A stretch of DNA of 64,000 nucleotides from Eretmocerus hayati (GCA_029851415.1 CM056743.1:16236727-16300726); one strand, 5' to 3'. Shown: positions 12,796 to 25,707, counted from the first letter of the stretch. Numbers and translations: made by a program. The notes: generated by a model from the sequence alone, not told the origin.

Positions 12796-13857
12796 TTATG
12801 AATTCTTCGGCAAGAGTCTTCCATTGGAAAATGAGAAGTGATTGATTTTGTTGGAGTTCTTCAATGAAAAAGGACACTTGATGATGATGGAAGACATTCT
12901 TTCGAGTTTCAGTCCAAAGTGACTGCTGTGACTTTGGTCTTCTCGCCCATGTGACTGTGACGTCTCCTCACTAGTATCAGATTCATTCGGAAGTCCAATC
13001 ACTTCTGCAGCATGATCTACGCGCTCGTTGAATGCGTCGCCTGGATTTTGATTTCATGGTGCGCCGTTTTCACCTCCATACACAGAGTTTTCGGCAGTTT
13101 TCCAATGCTTGGCGAAGTGTACCACGAAATTCCATGCCGCCCACGATCCCTTCCCTGATGCGCCTTTCTTACTCTTTGTGATGCTCAGTTCTAGACCACA
13201 AACTGGGCATCTTATTTTAACAACTTATTGGAACTCTTCTCTGTTGTGATTTCGACGTCGATATCCTTGAGTTTGCTTTTCAATTCATCGTCAAATTTAT
13301 GTTCCGGTTTTCGTTTGCCATCTTTAGAGATTTGCAAGAGGATTTTCTTCTTGTCTGATTCTATTGAAAATTCATCTCTCTCTCGGCCATGAGGTAAAGT
13401 GACAGGGCGCGTTCGTGAGCCTAACTCCAACGACTCCAAGCGAGTCCAAGTAGACTCTCATATTACCCTTGTTTCCGATCTGTGTGTAACAAGCCTCAAC
13501 AAGATGCTCAAATTGCTCTTCTCTCCCATCGAGAAATGACTCTTTCGGATCATCATAGTAGTTCCCAAAATACTCTCCTGGGTTTTCTGCGAAAGTAGCG
13601 TTGGTGATGCCATGTGCCTCGAGAATCCGTTTGTAAATCGCCTTTCGAACTTCTTCCTGAAGTCTTTTGATGAATTTATCGAAATCGTTTGCATGTTCCA
13701 TCAAATTGTCTCTGTGGGCCAATCCAGAGTGAATTAGGATGTTCTTCTGAGGCTGTCCCACGTTTAGTGTCCCCTGCTCATGGAGAATTTCAAAAAAATT
13801 TTCAGTGTATGCTTCCATTCCGGCCATCCCGTGATCTTGAGTTCTTCTTGTAGACTG
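12796..13857 (-). pseudogene. Broken zinc-finger protein gene, identity unknown
   Basis: On the minus strand an exon-like frame opens directly after a splice-acceptor-like tract (pyrimidine-rich, TTGCAG, at about 13858-13871). It reads about 140 hydrophilic residues. The continuing text then switches frame within 13385-13455 (both frames overlap there). It switches again at about 13215, where the new frame gives a finger of form C-x2-C-x26-H-x3-H (RCPVCG ... VVHFAKHW). That frame then hits a TGA at about 13060 and stays open afterwards to 12796 with Ser/Glu/His-rich text. Two shifts and one stop in otherwise protein-like sequence indicate a decaying gene or TE-encoded protein. I do not recognise the family; the spacing between the Cys and His pairs is longer than in a classical C2H2 finger. 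Upstream exons were not found. An alternative is that some of the breaks are introns I cannot see. Confidence 0.5.
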
Positions 13858-13901
13858 CAACGAAAGAATTATATTGTAAGACTACATAAGCTTTATAATT
13901 T

Positions 13902-14114
13902 TCTTTTCGATACACTGTGCGTAAGAGTGCACTTTGCGCACAGTTTGTCGACTTTTACTCACAGTTTATCGAAAAGTATAGTTAGATACACGGCCGTAAA
14001 ACCTATTATTTGCATCCTCGTGATGATTCCGACCCTCGCCTGCGGCTCGGGCCGGAAACCCATCACTCGGACACGAATAAAACGTTTTACGCCCTTGTAT
14101 CGAAATGTACTATT
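13902..14114. repeat. Dispersed repeat, short copy
   Basis: It matches 16174-16548: both have GCGTAA-A-GTGCACTTTG, CGACTTTTACTCACAGTTTA, GATACACGG, CCTATTAT, the GCCTGCGGCTCGGGCCGG block, CCCATCACTCGG, and end at CGCCCTTGTATCGAAATG. This copy lacks a segment of about 165 bp that is present in the other one. Confidence 0.8.
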
Positions 14115-16173
14115 ATGTGCATTCTTTAGTTGCAGTGTGGAGTGGCTACGAAGAATGATTTGTTCTCTCTGGCCCATTTTCGGGTATGACAGAGCTTCAT
14201 CTGAGTCTTAATATGAAATGTGAAGCACGAGTACCATGCCCTTACGCAATTGAGAATCTCACATTACAATATTCATTGGCACAAAAATCTCATGGGTGTA
14301 TAAGACTTCTCAGATGTCTCGTGTTAACATGGAAACGACATTGGTACTCAGATTCAAATTTAAAGTTACAAAGATTCATTGATGCTGATTCTGATCCTGA
14401 TTTCAGCAATGTGGGAATGGTATGCGTGATAAATCGAAGTGATTAGCTTCTGTACAATCCTACCATGAATTTGACGCATATCGGTAACATTTTATTGGGT
14501 ATGAAGACTACCGACCAAACTGAGACAAGTGTCAACCATTTGTTTGGCAGGTTTTTAGTTCAAGTCAACTCCAACGATTCAGGGAATCACATAGTAATTC
14601 GCTTGTGCATGGGATTTGGCTAGTTTTTCCAGCTTGAAGAATAAAATGATATTAAAAGCTAAGCCAACGAGGCTGAGATCATTGTTAGAAGTATCGAGGC
14701 TTGCCAATCGCACATGTGAATCGATAATTATGTAATCACACAGCTCTCGAATGAAAGTAGCTTCAACACAAAGTCAAGTCTTTAATTTGCTCGTATATAG
14801 CTTCGGAATTCCGTAACTCATTAGCGTGTATATCCAAGGGTGGTAACGTACATCTGTATTGTTGTATAGGAATGTATCCTTGGCGCGTCACGCCCTTATC
14901 AATTCTCAGTACTCTGGTACTGTCAACAACAAACCAACTACATTGGGCACCGAGTACCTTATTTGATGTCTTCACGAACGTCGAAAACTTTTATGCCATG
15001 GTCAAAATTCTTTTGATTTTGATTTGAAATTTTGATTGAATTCTTTGGATGTGAGTTGATTGATTCGAAAATTCTTTTGATCTCACGACTAATCTCATCC
15101 AGATTGACAATGAAACTTTATATGCTGCTAAAAGGCATTCACGGAATGCTTCCTCGTGTTCTACCGATCAGTGCATAATCCAAAATTATGAGGATCTTGC
15201 AACGTCATCATCTCATATGTATCGAATTACTGACCCCTTTTCCTTTGCCGAAAGCAACTAAAACCAGGTTACACTTTTCGAACTTGACTCGTCCTCCAAT
15301 GCCGATTCACGAATATAATATCATCTGAAACATATAAGAGGACGAGTCAAGATTGAAACGTGTAACCTGATACCTGTGATTTTGTTCAGATAAATAGCCC
15401 CGGTATCTGGAGCATATCTGCAAAGTGGATGGTAGCTCTATTTTTCTTCTCAGAAACTTTGAAGAAAATCGTATCAAATATAAGGAAGTGTGTGAAATAG
15501 ATTTTCGCTTCAAGAGCCTAAAAATTTATCTCAATCTTTTCTTAAGAAAAACTTGAAAAAATCATTTCTCCCCTTATTCGTAAGTGTTCTATTGCAAATG
15601 TGTGCGAATTTTTCATATTCTCCTAGATGCAAGAGGTGAATGAATGGATATTTGAGAAATATGAAAGAAAACCAGAAGTATTTGGAATGCCATGAATATC
15701 CAAATCCCGAAGATTCCGGGAATCACCTGTTCCTCTTCGCTCTTTGCAACCCCAATACCCATGATATTTTCAGTTTTGCTTGAATCCCTTGAAGTTTTCA
15801 GATACTCTATCAACCTCTTGTATCTAGGAGGGGATGAAAAGATTTACCCTCACATCAGTAAAGATCAGAATATGGTACAGTGATGTCCTAGAAAAGCGTT
15901 GGGAATCAGTCAATTGCACGCTGTTTGTTTCGGCTTCGAATATCCATTTATATTGAAAAATATCATCCTCACATTCTACAAAATTCACCATCATCCTGTT
16001 ATTCCTTTAGCTGCAAAAAATACCACTCTTTTGAAGACTTGGTCTCGAATATTTCATCTTCATTTGATAATCCGAAAAATCGTGTCAACAGTCGAAAGCA
16101 TTTTCATTTTGAAGGTGCGTATATTTATATGTTATTTCTCAAAAAGTGCAATTTGCAAAAATTTTTCAAATCC
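14115..16173. other. Unrecognised non-coding region with one hairpin
   Basis: No supported gene. Reading frames are 60-130 codons and motif-free. The hairpin at 15265-15369 is listed separately. Confidence 0.4.
15265..15369. repeat. Imperfect hairpin, 32-nt arms
   Basis: CAGGTTACACTTTTCGAACT with its continuation to 15296 pairs with 15338-15369 (GAGGACGAGTC ... GTGTAACCTG), leaving a loop of about 41 nt. A few mismatches lie in the middle of the stem. It may be a relic of a small inverted-repeat element or a structured RNA. Confidence 0.55.
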
Positions 16174-16548
16174 TCTTTTCGGTACATTGTGCGTAAAAGT
16201 GCACTTTGCACACAGTTTGCCGACTTTTACTCACAGTTTATCGAATAGTCTAGTTGGATACACGGTCGTAATAGTATATTTCGCACCGAGTTCATAAGGT
16301 TGTAGCTCGCTTCTGAGCGATCGGATTTCGGCCGGAGCCGGAGGCGAGGGTTGAAATGATCGCTCGGAAGCGGGGAACCTCATGTGCGAGGCGCGAAAGT
16401 TATTTTTCGCGATTTTGTAGGCACTCAAACATCGGAAAATTGCGAAAAACCTATTATTCGCATCCTCCTCGCCTGCGGCTCGGGCCGGAAACCCATCACT
16501 CGGGCGCGAATAAAACGCTGTACGCCCTTGTATCGAAATGGACTATTC
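16174..16548. repeat. Dispersed repeat, long copy with GC-rich foldback
   Basis: It is the second member of the family at 13902-14114. The extra segment contains a GC-rich block (16323-16350, GGCCGGAGCCGGAGGCGAGG) that is the approximate inverse of the shared block at 16466-16494 (CTCGCCTGCGGCTCGGGCCG). This copy can therefore fold on itself. No ORF is supported. Confidence 0.8.
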
Positions 16549-16550
16549 TC

Positions 16551-16880
16551 CACTCTGAAATATTTTTATTAGCCAAGAAAACGTTTTCTCCACAGACTTG
16601 AGAGAGTCGTCCTCAAAATTGAGTTATTTCCTAACTCCAAGAAATCCTTTTTTCTCAAAATGTGCAATTTGCAAAATTTTTTGACATCCTCTCTCTCCAC
16701 TCTGAAATATTTTTATTAGCCCAGAAAACGTTTTTTGACAAATTTGAGAGAGTCGTCCTCAGAATCGAGTTATTTTCCAATCCCAACAGTTCTTTTTTTC
16801 TCAAAAAATGCAATTTGCAAAAATTTGTTGAAATCCTCTCTTTCCACCGTAAAATATTTTCACTAGGCCAGAAACAGTAA
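16551..16880. repeat. 147-bp tandem repeat, just over two copies
   Basis: CACTCTGAAATATTTTTATT begins at 16551 and again at 16698, with a diverged third start at 16845. Each unit carries GAGAGAGTCGTCCTCA and the CTCAAAA-TGCAATTTGCAAAA word. The same tail word appears at about 16140, just before the dispersed repeat, which suggests that repeat was inserted into this array. Confidence 0.8.
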
Positions 16881-17537
16881 TTTTCATAAGACCTATAAGG
16901 AGCCCAGATTATCAGTGATCATCGTGTGGTATATCTACTGAAATGTATTCGAATCGGAGAACAATTCATTCTTCGTGAAGCACAGTTACCGAAGAAAATG
17001 TAAGTTCTGAACTGGAGAAGATTACCCGATAGATGACGATGATTGTACAGAACGTATATGTAGAGGAGTGTTTTGGATCTTTTCTCACCTCGTCTGATGG
17101 ACTGAATTGATGCTGGAGGTTAATGGAGGCAAAACTCAATTGGGTAGTTCATACAGGATTCAGGGATGTACTTCGAATCAGAGAGAGCAGATCCCACACG
17201 AATTTGTGGTGCCACGATTGACAATGCAAGTCATCCTTTTCCTGCGACAGAATATGAACATTCACTCTCATGACGAGTATAAGAAATACATTCTCAGACC
17301 CTGTCATACAAATAGAGAACTTTTTGTGAAATGAAATTTTTTGCAATATTTGAAAATAAATGAAAATCTTACAAATTTTTAATTTGGTTCATTTGAAGAG
17401 CAATTCCAAAATATGAAATGACGTATGGGTAGTTCCGTTGAAACTTCAACATTAGGAGGCCGAAAATGTGCCAACCCCAAATCCCACTTCGGAATGTTCT
17501 GACTTGTATTCTTTGACTTTTTCAAACATATAATGTA
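16881..17537. other. Unrecognised non-coding region
   Basis: No gene, RNA or repeat that I can support. Confidence 0.4.
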
Positions 17538-18099
17538 CAGTACCGTGCAAAAATTCCTGAACGGTGGTATGACATCCTCTCTTGCAAAAACGTCGATCAC
17601 TCAAGCTCAGTTGATAGAGAAATTTTGAATGAATCATCTTGAAGATGAGAAAAATGATAACTTATTGGCTGTTTATGTTTTGGCCATAAACTTATTATGT
17701 TTTGGCTCGTATTTTATTGGGAATTTAAGAATCAAGCTACTTTGAGAGCTCTCACACTCTTATACGCACAACGTCAGAAATAATCAAGAAGTCATTGCAA
17801 ATGGCATTGTTCCCGCTCTTCAAGGTGCACTTTGCAAAATTATTCTATCTTTATCCGCGTCCAAATTACAGCCCATACAGTGGAAACAATTTTTCCTCCG
17901 AAATCCTTGAAATTGAATCAGCTATCTGAGGTACCAAGAAGGGCTGAGAGAAAAATCAAAAATCATAGAAAGTTAGCATTTTTTCTCATCTTTAGGATGC
18001 GTTTTTCAAAAAATTTCTACATTAATCTGGGCTCGAGCAATCGACGTTTCTGCAAGGGAGAATTTCATACCACCGATCAGGAGTTTTTGCACGGCACTG
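17538..18099. mobile_element. Tc1/mariner-type non-autonomous element (MITE)
   Basis: The left end CAGTACCGTGCAAAAATTCC follows a TA (17536-17537). The right end, read inward, is CAGTGCCGTGCAAAAACTCC and is followed by TA (18100-18101). The arms stay similar for about 110-120 bp (GGTGGTATGA, CTCTTGCA/CCCTTGCA, AACGTCGAT). TA duplication and a CAGT start are typical of Tc1/mariner transposons. The 560-bp element has no transposase frame. Confidence 0.8.
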
Positions 18100-19345
18100 T
18101 ATAATTCAACTCGCGCACGGATTTTAAAATTTCCACCCATCGGTACCATGAGGATAACACGCATAACACGGTATTGGGCAGTATTGGCGCACGGAACCTG
18201 ATATTTGACTGGCACACGGAAACCTGACATTTGGCACTAAAATTGACCTCACGGCCAAACGATCCACTTGCGCCCTTTCGCCATTTCGCGATTACACAGT
18301 ATAACCGACGCATTGAAATGAGTATTAGTTCACTCACCGTCCATATCAACAACAGGACAAAAATTAGGATTCTTGCATGAATCAGCGACTGGTCTTGTGC
18401 CCTAGAATGATACAAGGTTCATACTTCGGCCACAAACTTGATACTCCAGTCTATTCGAAAAAAAAATCTATTCATGAGAGAATCACTCGATACTCACAAC
18501 GGTGGATGCACCATTAGTCTTCAAATTTTTCACCACCAAAACTGATTTTTCCATCAGCGGCTATCGCTGCTTCGGCACGGGCTGACAAACGTATCCTAAA
18601 ATGAATATACATAGTTCATGTTTTCACTGGATGACAACCGCAGAACGCAGAAAAACAATACATCTCAAACTGATTTCACTTTCCAGATTAAACATCTGCT
18701 CTGATACAGTAAAGCCATCGATACTTTGTAAAAAATTACTGTTCACTCACGATGATTAAAGCAAGCGATCAGCTCGAAATCACGAACTCATCGACCACGG
18801 AGATGAGAGTTTATGTTATTCGGTGTTGGTCCCTTCAGTTCACATGAGTCACTGGTATATCAGCACTTTCATCAATTCAACGCAGACAAATAGGCTAGTC
18901 AACACATGGAAATATAGCTATCAATATAATAACCGCGACCAATTCAAATCATAGCGCGTAGAATAGAGACAGGACAGCTACCTGCACTTGAGTCGCCGGT
19001 GCGAAGTAGGTCGGATTAGAGCTCAAATACACAGTAAGGGAAGACGCAAGTGCGAGCGTGGCCGAGCGCAACTCTTACTGTGTACGGATAGACATAATTT
19101 AGGCTCAAATATTTGTATTTGATGAATTTCCTACCCGCCCGAATCTCGAACGAGCCTCACCGCGACGCTTCACACTCGCAAGGGTGCGAAAAATGGAAAA
19201 CCACAGCGCACGTACCTGACATTTTGACTCTTTTTCTGATAATAATTTTTTTTTTATCGACCCTGGATCTCTAAACTAATGATTGCGTCAAGAAGAGCAC
19301 CAAATATACGTCGAAAATGACCTGTACGAATTTTTTTCCCAAGTG
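18100..19345. other. Unrecognised non-coding region
   Basis: No supported gene. A short inverted pair (ACACAGTAAG at about 19030 and CTTACTGTGT at about 19073) brackets a GC-rich segment. Otherwise nothing recognised. Confidence 0.4.
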
Positions 19346-19985
19346 GTTTGAGGGGAGGTGCACCCCTGATTTTGAAGTCTGGCCTAAAAAATCATAGGGG
19401 TTTGAAGATCTGGGTTTTTGAGTATTTTCTTAATCTAAAACCGATGGCGCAGTCGGTTTTTCGAAAAAAATTTTCGACCATACTTATTTTCTGGATTGCG
19501 TCCCCTCTGTCGGATCGCAAAATCGATAGGATATTCCGTTCGAAATCATAAAATATACCCCCGAAGAATTTTAAGGCCGTTTCGTCAATTCCCGTGGGAC
19601 TAGATACATTTTTTCGGGTCAACAATCTGAATATTCTTGTTGAGATGCCTCAGAGCTCAGTCCGGGCGCCCACGTATGCTCCCGTGGCCACTTCGGACTC
19701 CACGCAGTAACTTGATGGTTTCTTATGTATTTTGACCCGCTGAATCGATTAATCGAGGTTACCAGCGCGAATTCCTGTGACGTCATTAGTTAATAACAAT
19801 TTTTTTGCAAAAAATTTTGGTTTTTCGCAAAAATCTCGGGAAATATGGATTTTCACGGTAAAAGTCAAGAGGTAACATTTGTAGATAATTAAATTCTCTA
19901 CAAAAAATGTATCTTCAAATTTTTCTCTAAAATAAGTCTGGAAGCCAGAAAATCAGTGAGTAGTGGCTGCGTGCGCGAAACACCT
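19346..19985 (+). repeat. Element A left terminal inverted repeat
   Basis: It aligns in reverse with 25708-26617 through AGTCTGGCCTAAAAAAT, GATGGCGCAGTCGG, GATTGCGTCCCCTCTGTCGG, ATACATTTTTTCG, GGGCGCCCACGTATGCTCCC, CGAATTCCTGTGA, GTAGATAATTAAATT and GTCTGGAAG. The similarity is high but with many substitutions, so the element is not very recent. Confidence 0.85.
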
Positions 19986-20201
19986 TCTTTGGTTCACCTC
20001 AATGCTACTACTACGGTATCAGTGATCAAAAAAATGACGACTGACTTCCATTATGACATCGTCGGTCTAGAACTGGATACTTCGTGACCAAATTCAGTAA
20101 TTAGTTGACGATTGAAATAATCTGCACAATTAACAATAAATTTGATCAACATATAATTTTGTTCATCCGAACTCATATCTACAATTCCGAGGTGAATACG
20201 A

Positions 20202-23200
20202 TTAAAGTATATTCTCACAAGAACTTTGTGATTTGCAAGAACAAAAAGAGATACAAGGTAACCCTGATGATCTACAAATACAGTATTTTGTTGTTGAACA
20301 TTTCAAGCATGTACAATTTGGTGCAAGTTCTTGAATCGGGGGAAATAATGAATCAACTTTCCTTGGGTAGATTTCACCATCATTTGCTGTATAACCAAAT
20401 TCAACTGAATTCAAATGCTGCGAATTCCTCTGAAGTAAATTAATTTGTTCATATGTGATGAAAAACGCTCTTAGTATGTGCCACTTTACGGATCCACTTG
20501 TTGGTGGGAGATCATGAATGGAAGTTACACCTCCGAAGTGGTATAAATGATAATAAAGCTCGTCGAATGTTGTGCAAGAACTCTTTTTTTTGAGAACCTG
20601 GACCGAATATGCTTCTGCGTGTTGCACAGAACTGTCTATCTCTGAACGTAATACACCTGTAATAAAAATGGTAGAACGTGTAAGAAAGTGAAGCAATATA
20701 ACCAATTCTCCACGAATCATAGTGATCTCATCTTCAGTGCATGTAGATACCTTGGGCAAACGATGTTAAATGAGTCTCTGGTCCGGCTTCCAAACCAGCC
20801 CGTTTCGTTCCAACTTCACTCGTGTAATCTGCACCAGTCAGATGGTGTAAGGGTATGAGTACCGAACAAATCGGTCCACATTTTTTTGCTAAATCATGCA
20901 GTGGTAAGTACCTCTTTTTTGAAGCAGCTCCGATAAGCATCCAAAGTTCCTGAAAGAATAAGACTTTCAAACCCTCATATCCATGTTTGATGAGATCAAA
21001 CTAATAGAAGAGTTACCTTCAAACCTTTCTCCCCAAATGTTCGCCAATAATGTAGCAGTAAGACGACAATGTCAGTGTCAGATGATTTTACCAGAATCTT
21101 TTCCGTACCCTCCGAGCATGCATGAAATACATGTAGAATGATTCTCGAATCGGCTTTTTCGATATGATCATTCTGCAGAATATCTAAATCAGATTGCTTT
21201 GAGGACTGACATGGCAAATCAGTGGTACCACTGCATATAATCTCAATCCGAGGCCAAATTTCTTGAGCTTTCCTCAAACAATAATCACGAAGAAATTCTT
21301 GCAATTTCGTTTTGTTTTCATTTGAACCCCAGAATAATTTTTCCTGCTTCGGGCACGGAACCCAGCCGTCAATCATTTGAATATCTATAGCGTGATTTTT
21401 ATATCGATCTGACCTTTCACCTGACTTGACAGAATTCGCGCTGTATGAATCAAAAATCAGATCAATTCTTATTGCTCCTCTATTGGACAAGTTCGAGACC
21501 CTCTGGCAGAATGCTGCAGCGAAATCTCCGAACGTTCTCATTTCTTTCCATTTCATTTGACGGCACTGGAGCATCACATCGATTATGATAGTGGATTCGA
21601 TGAGGTCAGGAATATCTTGAATAATTTGCATTTCGAACTTTCTCTCTAATTCCTTAACAAGGTCACTCTTGGATTTATTTCTCTTCATTGTGCCATCTAT
21701 GTTGAATAAGATGTCTTCTTTGGTCAATTTAAAAGAAAATAGTTTATGAAGATCATACTTTCTTTCTTTTGCTATCTCCGAAAATTCGTGAGCTGCTTTC
21801 ACTTCTTTGAGACATTTTGATTTACGTTGTCGGTTTGAATCTCCCTTTGCAGGCGTTTTGAAGTTTGGGAGATTAAATCTAGATATAGTGTCAGAAATAC
21901 TCACAGATTTGTTAACGAATCTTTTTTGACAAAATTCTTGCCAAACTTCACAAGCATCGTCAAAGATATTCAGAAGTGACTTGATAGCTTCAGCAGTGGC
22001 TATTTCTTTGGTAGCAAGATTTATCAGAGGATCCGTTCCATCCTGGAATGGGTTACTTCCACGAGAGCCGATATATTTCATGATATTTGTGACTTGTCTC
22101 TCGATACGATCAGTGATCATTGGACTAGATTCATGATGAACTCTCAGTCCGTCATTTTCAGATTTGGTATTTGTTAGATTTCTATAATAGTTGCAGATCG
22201 CTAAAACCTCGTGATAACTCAAATTCCATGAAGTGACATAATTTTCGTTTTGTGTACAACCGAGAGTACCTGACTTACTCTTTTGAGCCAAATTAATCGA
22301 AGACTCCAAACCATGATCATAGCCGACAGATGTAAAATTAATGCTGGTCCTCTTATTCACGAATTTTCCTTGCTTAAATTTTTCATAAACTTCTGGTGCA
22401 TAATCTTTCAATGTTGATATATCGTGATAGTAAAGAGGTAACCAACGTGAGTAATTCGTTCGGTCGAAGATCAATAAAATTGGGAGACACAGCTTAACGC
22501 ATTCCTCGTGTAAATCCCAGTTAGCCTCTCGATCAGCGCGTGTGAAATTTTTCAACAATCTGTGTAGACTTAAGAAGTTGTCCCAATACTTGAAAGACGG
22601 AGATATCTCGCGTCTTTTGGAGACAAACTCTTGGAAATCCTGAATCAAACGTTCAGCATTATTCACAAAAATTTTATGTAGAGATTTACATTCAGATGGA
22701 TTATTTTCACTGAATGCTTCTTGAAGAGCCTTAATCGTGGATAACTCATCTCCGTATTTATTAGGGCCACACTCTTTCAGGAAAGCTTCTATTTGGAGTC
22801 GTTGTAAAGCTTCTGCGAGAATATCAAAACCCTTCATTGACCGAGCATAATTAGATCCAGCCAAAACTTGTTCTACGACATTCACTCCAAATGATTCTGT
22901 TTCTACCAAGACGTGGTCAGCGCCACTTTCCGAGAGGTATTTTCCAATACAAGATTCTAAAATTTTTGCCATATGCAAGCTTCCTAGCATAAAGATCATT
23001 CCTCCAAATTTCTCTGGATGAAGCAACTGAATATGCCGAGCAATGCGATACACTCCCTCATCGCAAACGATTGGGAGGTGCTTTTGATCTAATTGATTCA
23101 AGATTTCAATAAAGTTACACATGGCTGTATAGACAGTTGAATACTCAGTAACTGGAAAAGGCAAAATTGGCAAGGAAGCTGTATTTTGAATTTTTTGGTG

Positions 23201-25033
23201 GTCGTCGCAGGTAACAGCATTGTATGCCGACCAAGAAGAAACTGTTTGAACAGTCTCTGATTCATTTTCTCTCTCAGATTGACCTGCACCATCATCATCA
23301 ATCAAGGTGCGACTTAGGTTCCAAGTAAAGTCATCGCTGTTGATTCGTGCAAACATTTCTGGTTGAATTGGGGGATCTATTTTTGTATCGGGTGGTAATG
23401 TCACTTTTCCAGGAGGTTTGTGGAACGTTTTCAATTCCTGACTCGGCAATTTTGTATCAAATGACCTCGAACGTTTATTAATCGAAGTGGCTGAAACACA
23501 GGGTTTTCGCTGAATTTCACCGGAGGCTTCTTGAAATGCTACTATTACCGTATCGTGAATTGATTTTAAACCGGATAGAATCCACTCTATCCAGTCAAAA
23601 TTGTCAAATGCCAATACAGTGAAGAGACTCTTGACAAGTCGACTCGGTAGGGGGAAACCTTCCCCGTTCGATTCAATTGTTTAAAGAGCTAGACGATTTT
23701 TTATTCTCAAAATTTCGTCGTAAGATATGCTCAGTCCCAAATGGTTGAAGCTATCAATGAGAGTCTTACTCTTGCACGTAGCGTGTATAGATATTCCATT
23801 CATAACTTGAAAAGGTGTTCTTTCTTGTCCATTACTGAGTATGAAGACCATAATTTGGAATAGTGACTTGATTTTTAAAATCTTTGAATCGAAAGGTTTT
23901 TTCTCATTCCTTGAGATTTTATCATCACGTAAGACATTTTCAGAGAGATGAAAGACAGCACTAAAAAATATCATCATCTCATCCGGAATAGCAGTGTTTT
24001 CGAATGAGTATTGAAGATCTGCAGCATCATTGAACCGATCATGTAAATCGAATTGGACTCCTCGCAAGTATTCTCTGATAAGGAGTCCACTCTCCTTCAA
24101 AATATTCTCAGGTTGAAGTCGCTCAACCACTTTATCCAAAGATATTTCAGAACTGTAAAATAGGCTACTTTTATTCTTATTTGAAGGTGTTGAAAACTCC
24201 ACATCTTCTCCAAATTCCTCAATCAAATATTTCTTGATGTGTCTATTTCGAATGCCATCATCAGGTGGGAGAATTCGATTCACCTGATCCCGAACTTCTG
24301 ATAATGTAAAAATGTAACCTGCGCGAAACTTAGGAACGATACCATCGATTACATGTGCCATCGCTTCTTCGGCAACAAGAGGAGGAACTTCTTCGCTTTG
24401 ACCCGCTATTTCAGTTTGAGGTGCCGGAACTTCATGATTTCCAATGCTATCACCATTTTCGTCGAGTTGCATTTCATACGCTCGCATACAATGACGATGA
24501 TAGTATATGTCTGCTGCAAATACACCGTCTACATCGTAAATATGTGAAGTACGTACGAAAACTTTGTCTTGACGTAGCTCCCTTAGATCGAGAAAACGTT
24601 GAGCTCGTTCTTGCTCGCTGATCCGATACAGCCTGCGCTGATCCTTGGTGTGATAAGAAACGCCACAAATCACACAGATTTTTTGATTTTTGGTTGTAGC
24701 ACTAGATGAGTTCAATTTTGAGCGAGTTACCTTTTCCTCGGTGGAAGTCTTTCTCGGACCCAGATTTTTTGGCACATCACTAACACTATTAGCGAAACTC
24801 ACTTCACTTTTTTCTTGATTCTGCACTCTGGAGACTTTGTTCTTATCGGTATACTTCTTGTAGCAATTGTTCGTCATGTGATACGAAAAAAGTGCATTTG
24901 GTTCCAACTTTTTCAATTTTTGAAGAATAGAATCTTTTCGTATATTTACAGCCCATCTTATTTAAGCACAACCAGACTCAGTTTTTGTCAAGCGACCTCC
25001 TTTCTCACAGAATATACAAACAATCTCGAACAT
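20202..25033 (-). pseudogene. Element A transposition protein: PIN/XPG-like nuclease plus C-terminal Cys cluster, broken
   Basis: Reading begins at an ATG at 25033 (MFEIVCIFCEKGG). A TAA at 24962-24964 interrupts it, then it runs open to a second TAA at 23681-23683 and continues in the same frame to 21017. A 67-nt intron (21016-20950, GTAACT ... TTCTTTCAG, phase 0) joins it to ELWMLIGAASKK. A one-base shift near 20757 then leads to the last frame, which ends at 20202. In the middle frame counted from 23614, IDLIFDSYSANSVKSGERSD (from about residue 717) and ADSR ... SSDTD (about 821-848) resemble the acidic motifs of PIN/XPG nucleases. The end carries CTCLKC ... CICRSSGLPC ... CSC, a Tesmin/CXC-like cluster. 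The upstream FMLGSLHMAKI ... GADHVL block looks conserved as well. I know similar uncharacterised proteins from arthropods and cnidarians. With two stops and a shift, this copy should not make full protein. Confidence 0.7.
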
Positions 25034-25707
25034 TTTGAGTTGTAATCGACATGAGAGCCGAGATTGCTGTTGATCATTCTCCGACAAATTTTTGTCGTAG
25101 ACTGCTGCTAGCAGTGGTTTTCTGCTCTCTTTGGACCAAAAGTGATTGAGGGTGGTGGAAATAGAGACATGTTTTTAAATAATATAGTGCTCTCATTGGT
25201 CGGTTACATGAGAAATATTTAAAAAAGCACAAGCCAGTGGGAAGGGTTCTGAAAAGTTATAAAAACGGAAACAAGCCGAACGCTTGATGCTGGAGACGCA
25301 TTGACTCGACTCTATACTCGTAAATTTGGGAAAAAGGCCACGCAGTTCCATCGTAAACGTCTCACTTGTGACATTCACAATTATTGTCGTCGACCAAAAA
25401 AATTTCAGTAACTCTCCAGCATGGTGTACATTTGCTACTGAAATATAGAAAAGCTAGATTTGAATACTACATGGATAGGGTAACAGAAAGTCCATTTCAA
25501 ATTTTTTTCCTAAACGCAACTACCTAGTGACGTATGTTTCGATGTATCCACGTGTTCAGTAAGAATACACAGATATACATAGCTTAAGAGACGATAATTC
25601 CAAGTTCATTGCATTTATATTTTACACTCGATATCATCATGTTCCATCTCAATCGCAGGTCTCGTGAAGCTAGCGGTGCTAGGACAGCCGAAGATGCATG
25701 TTGGCTC

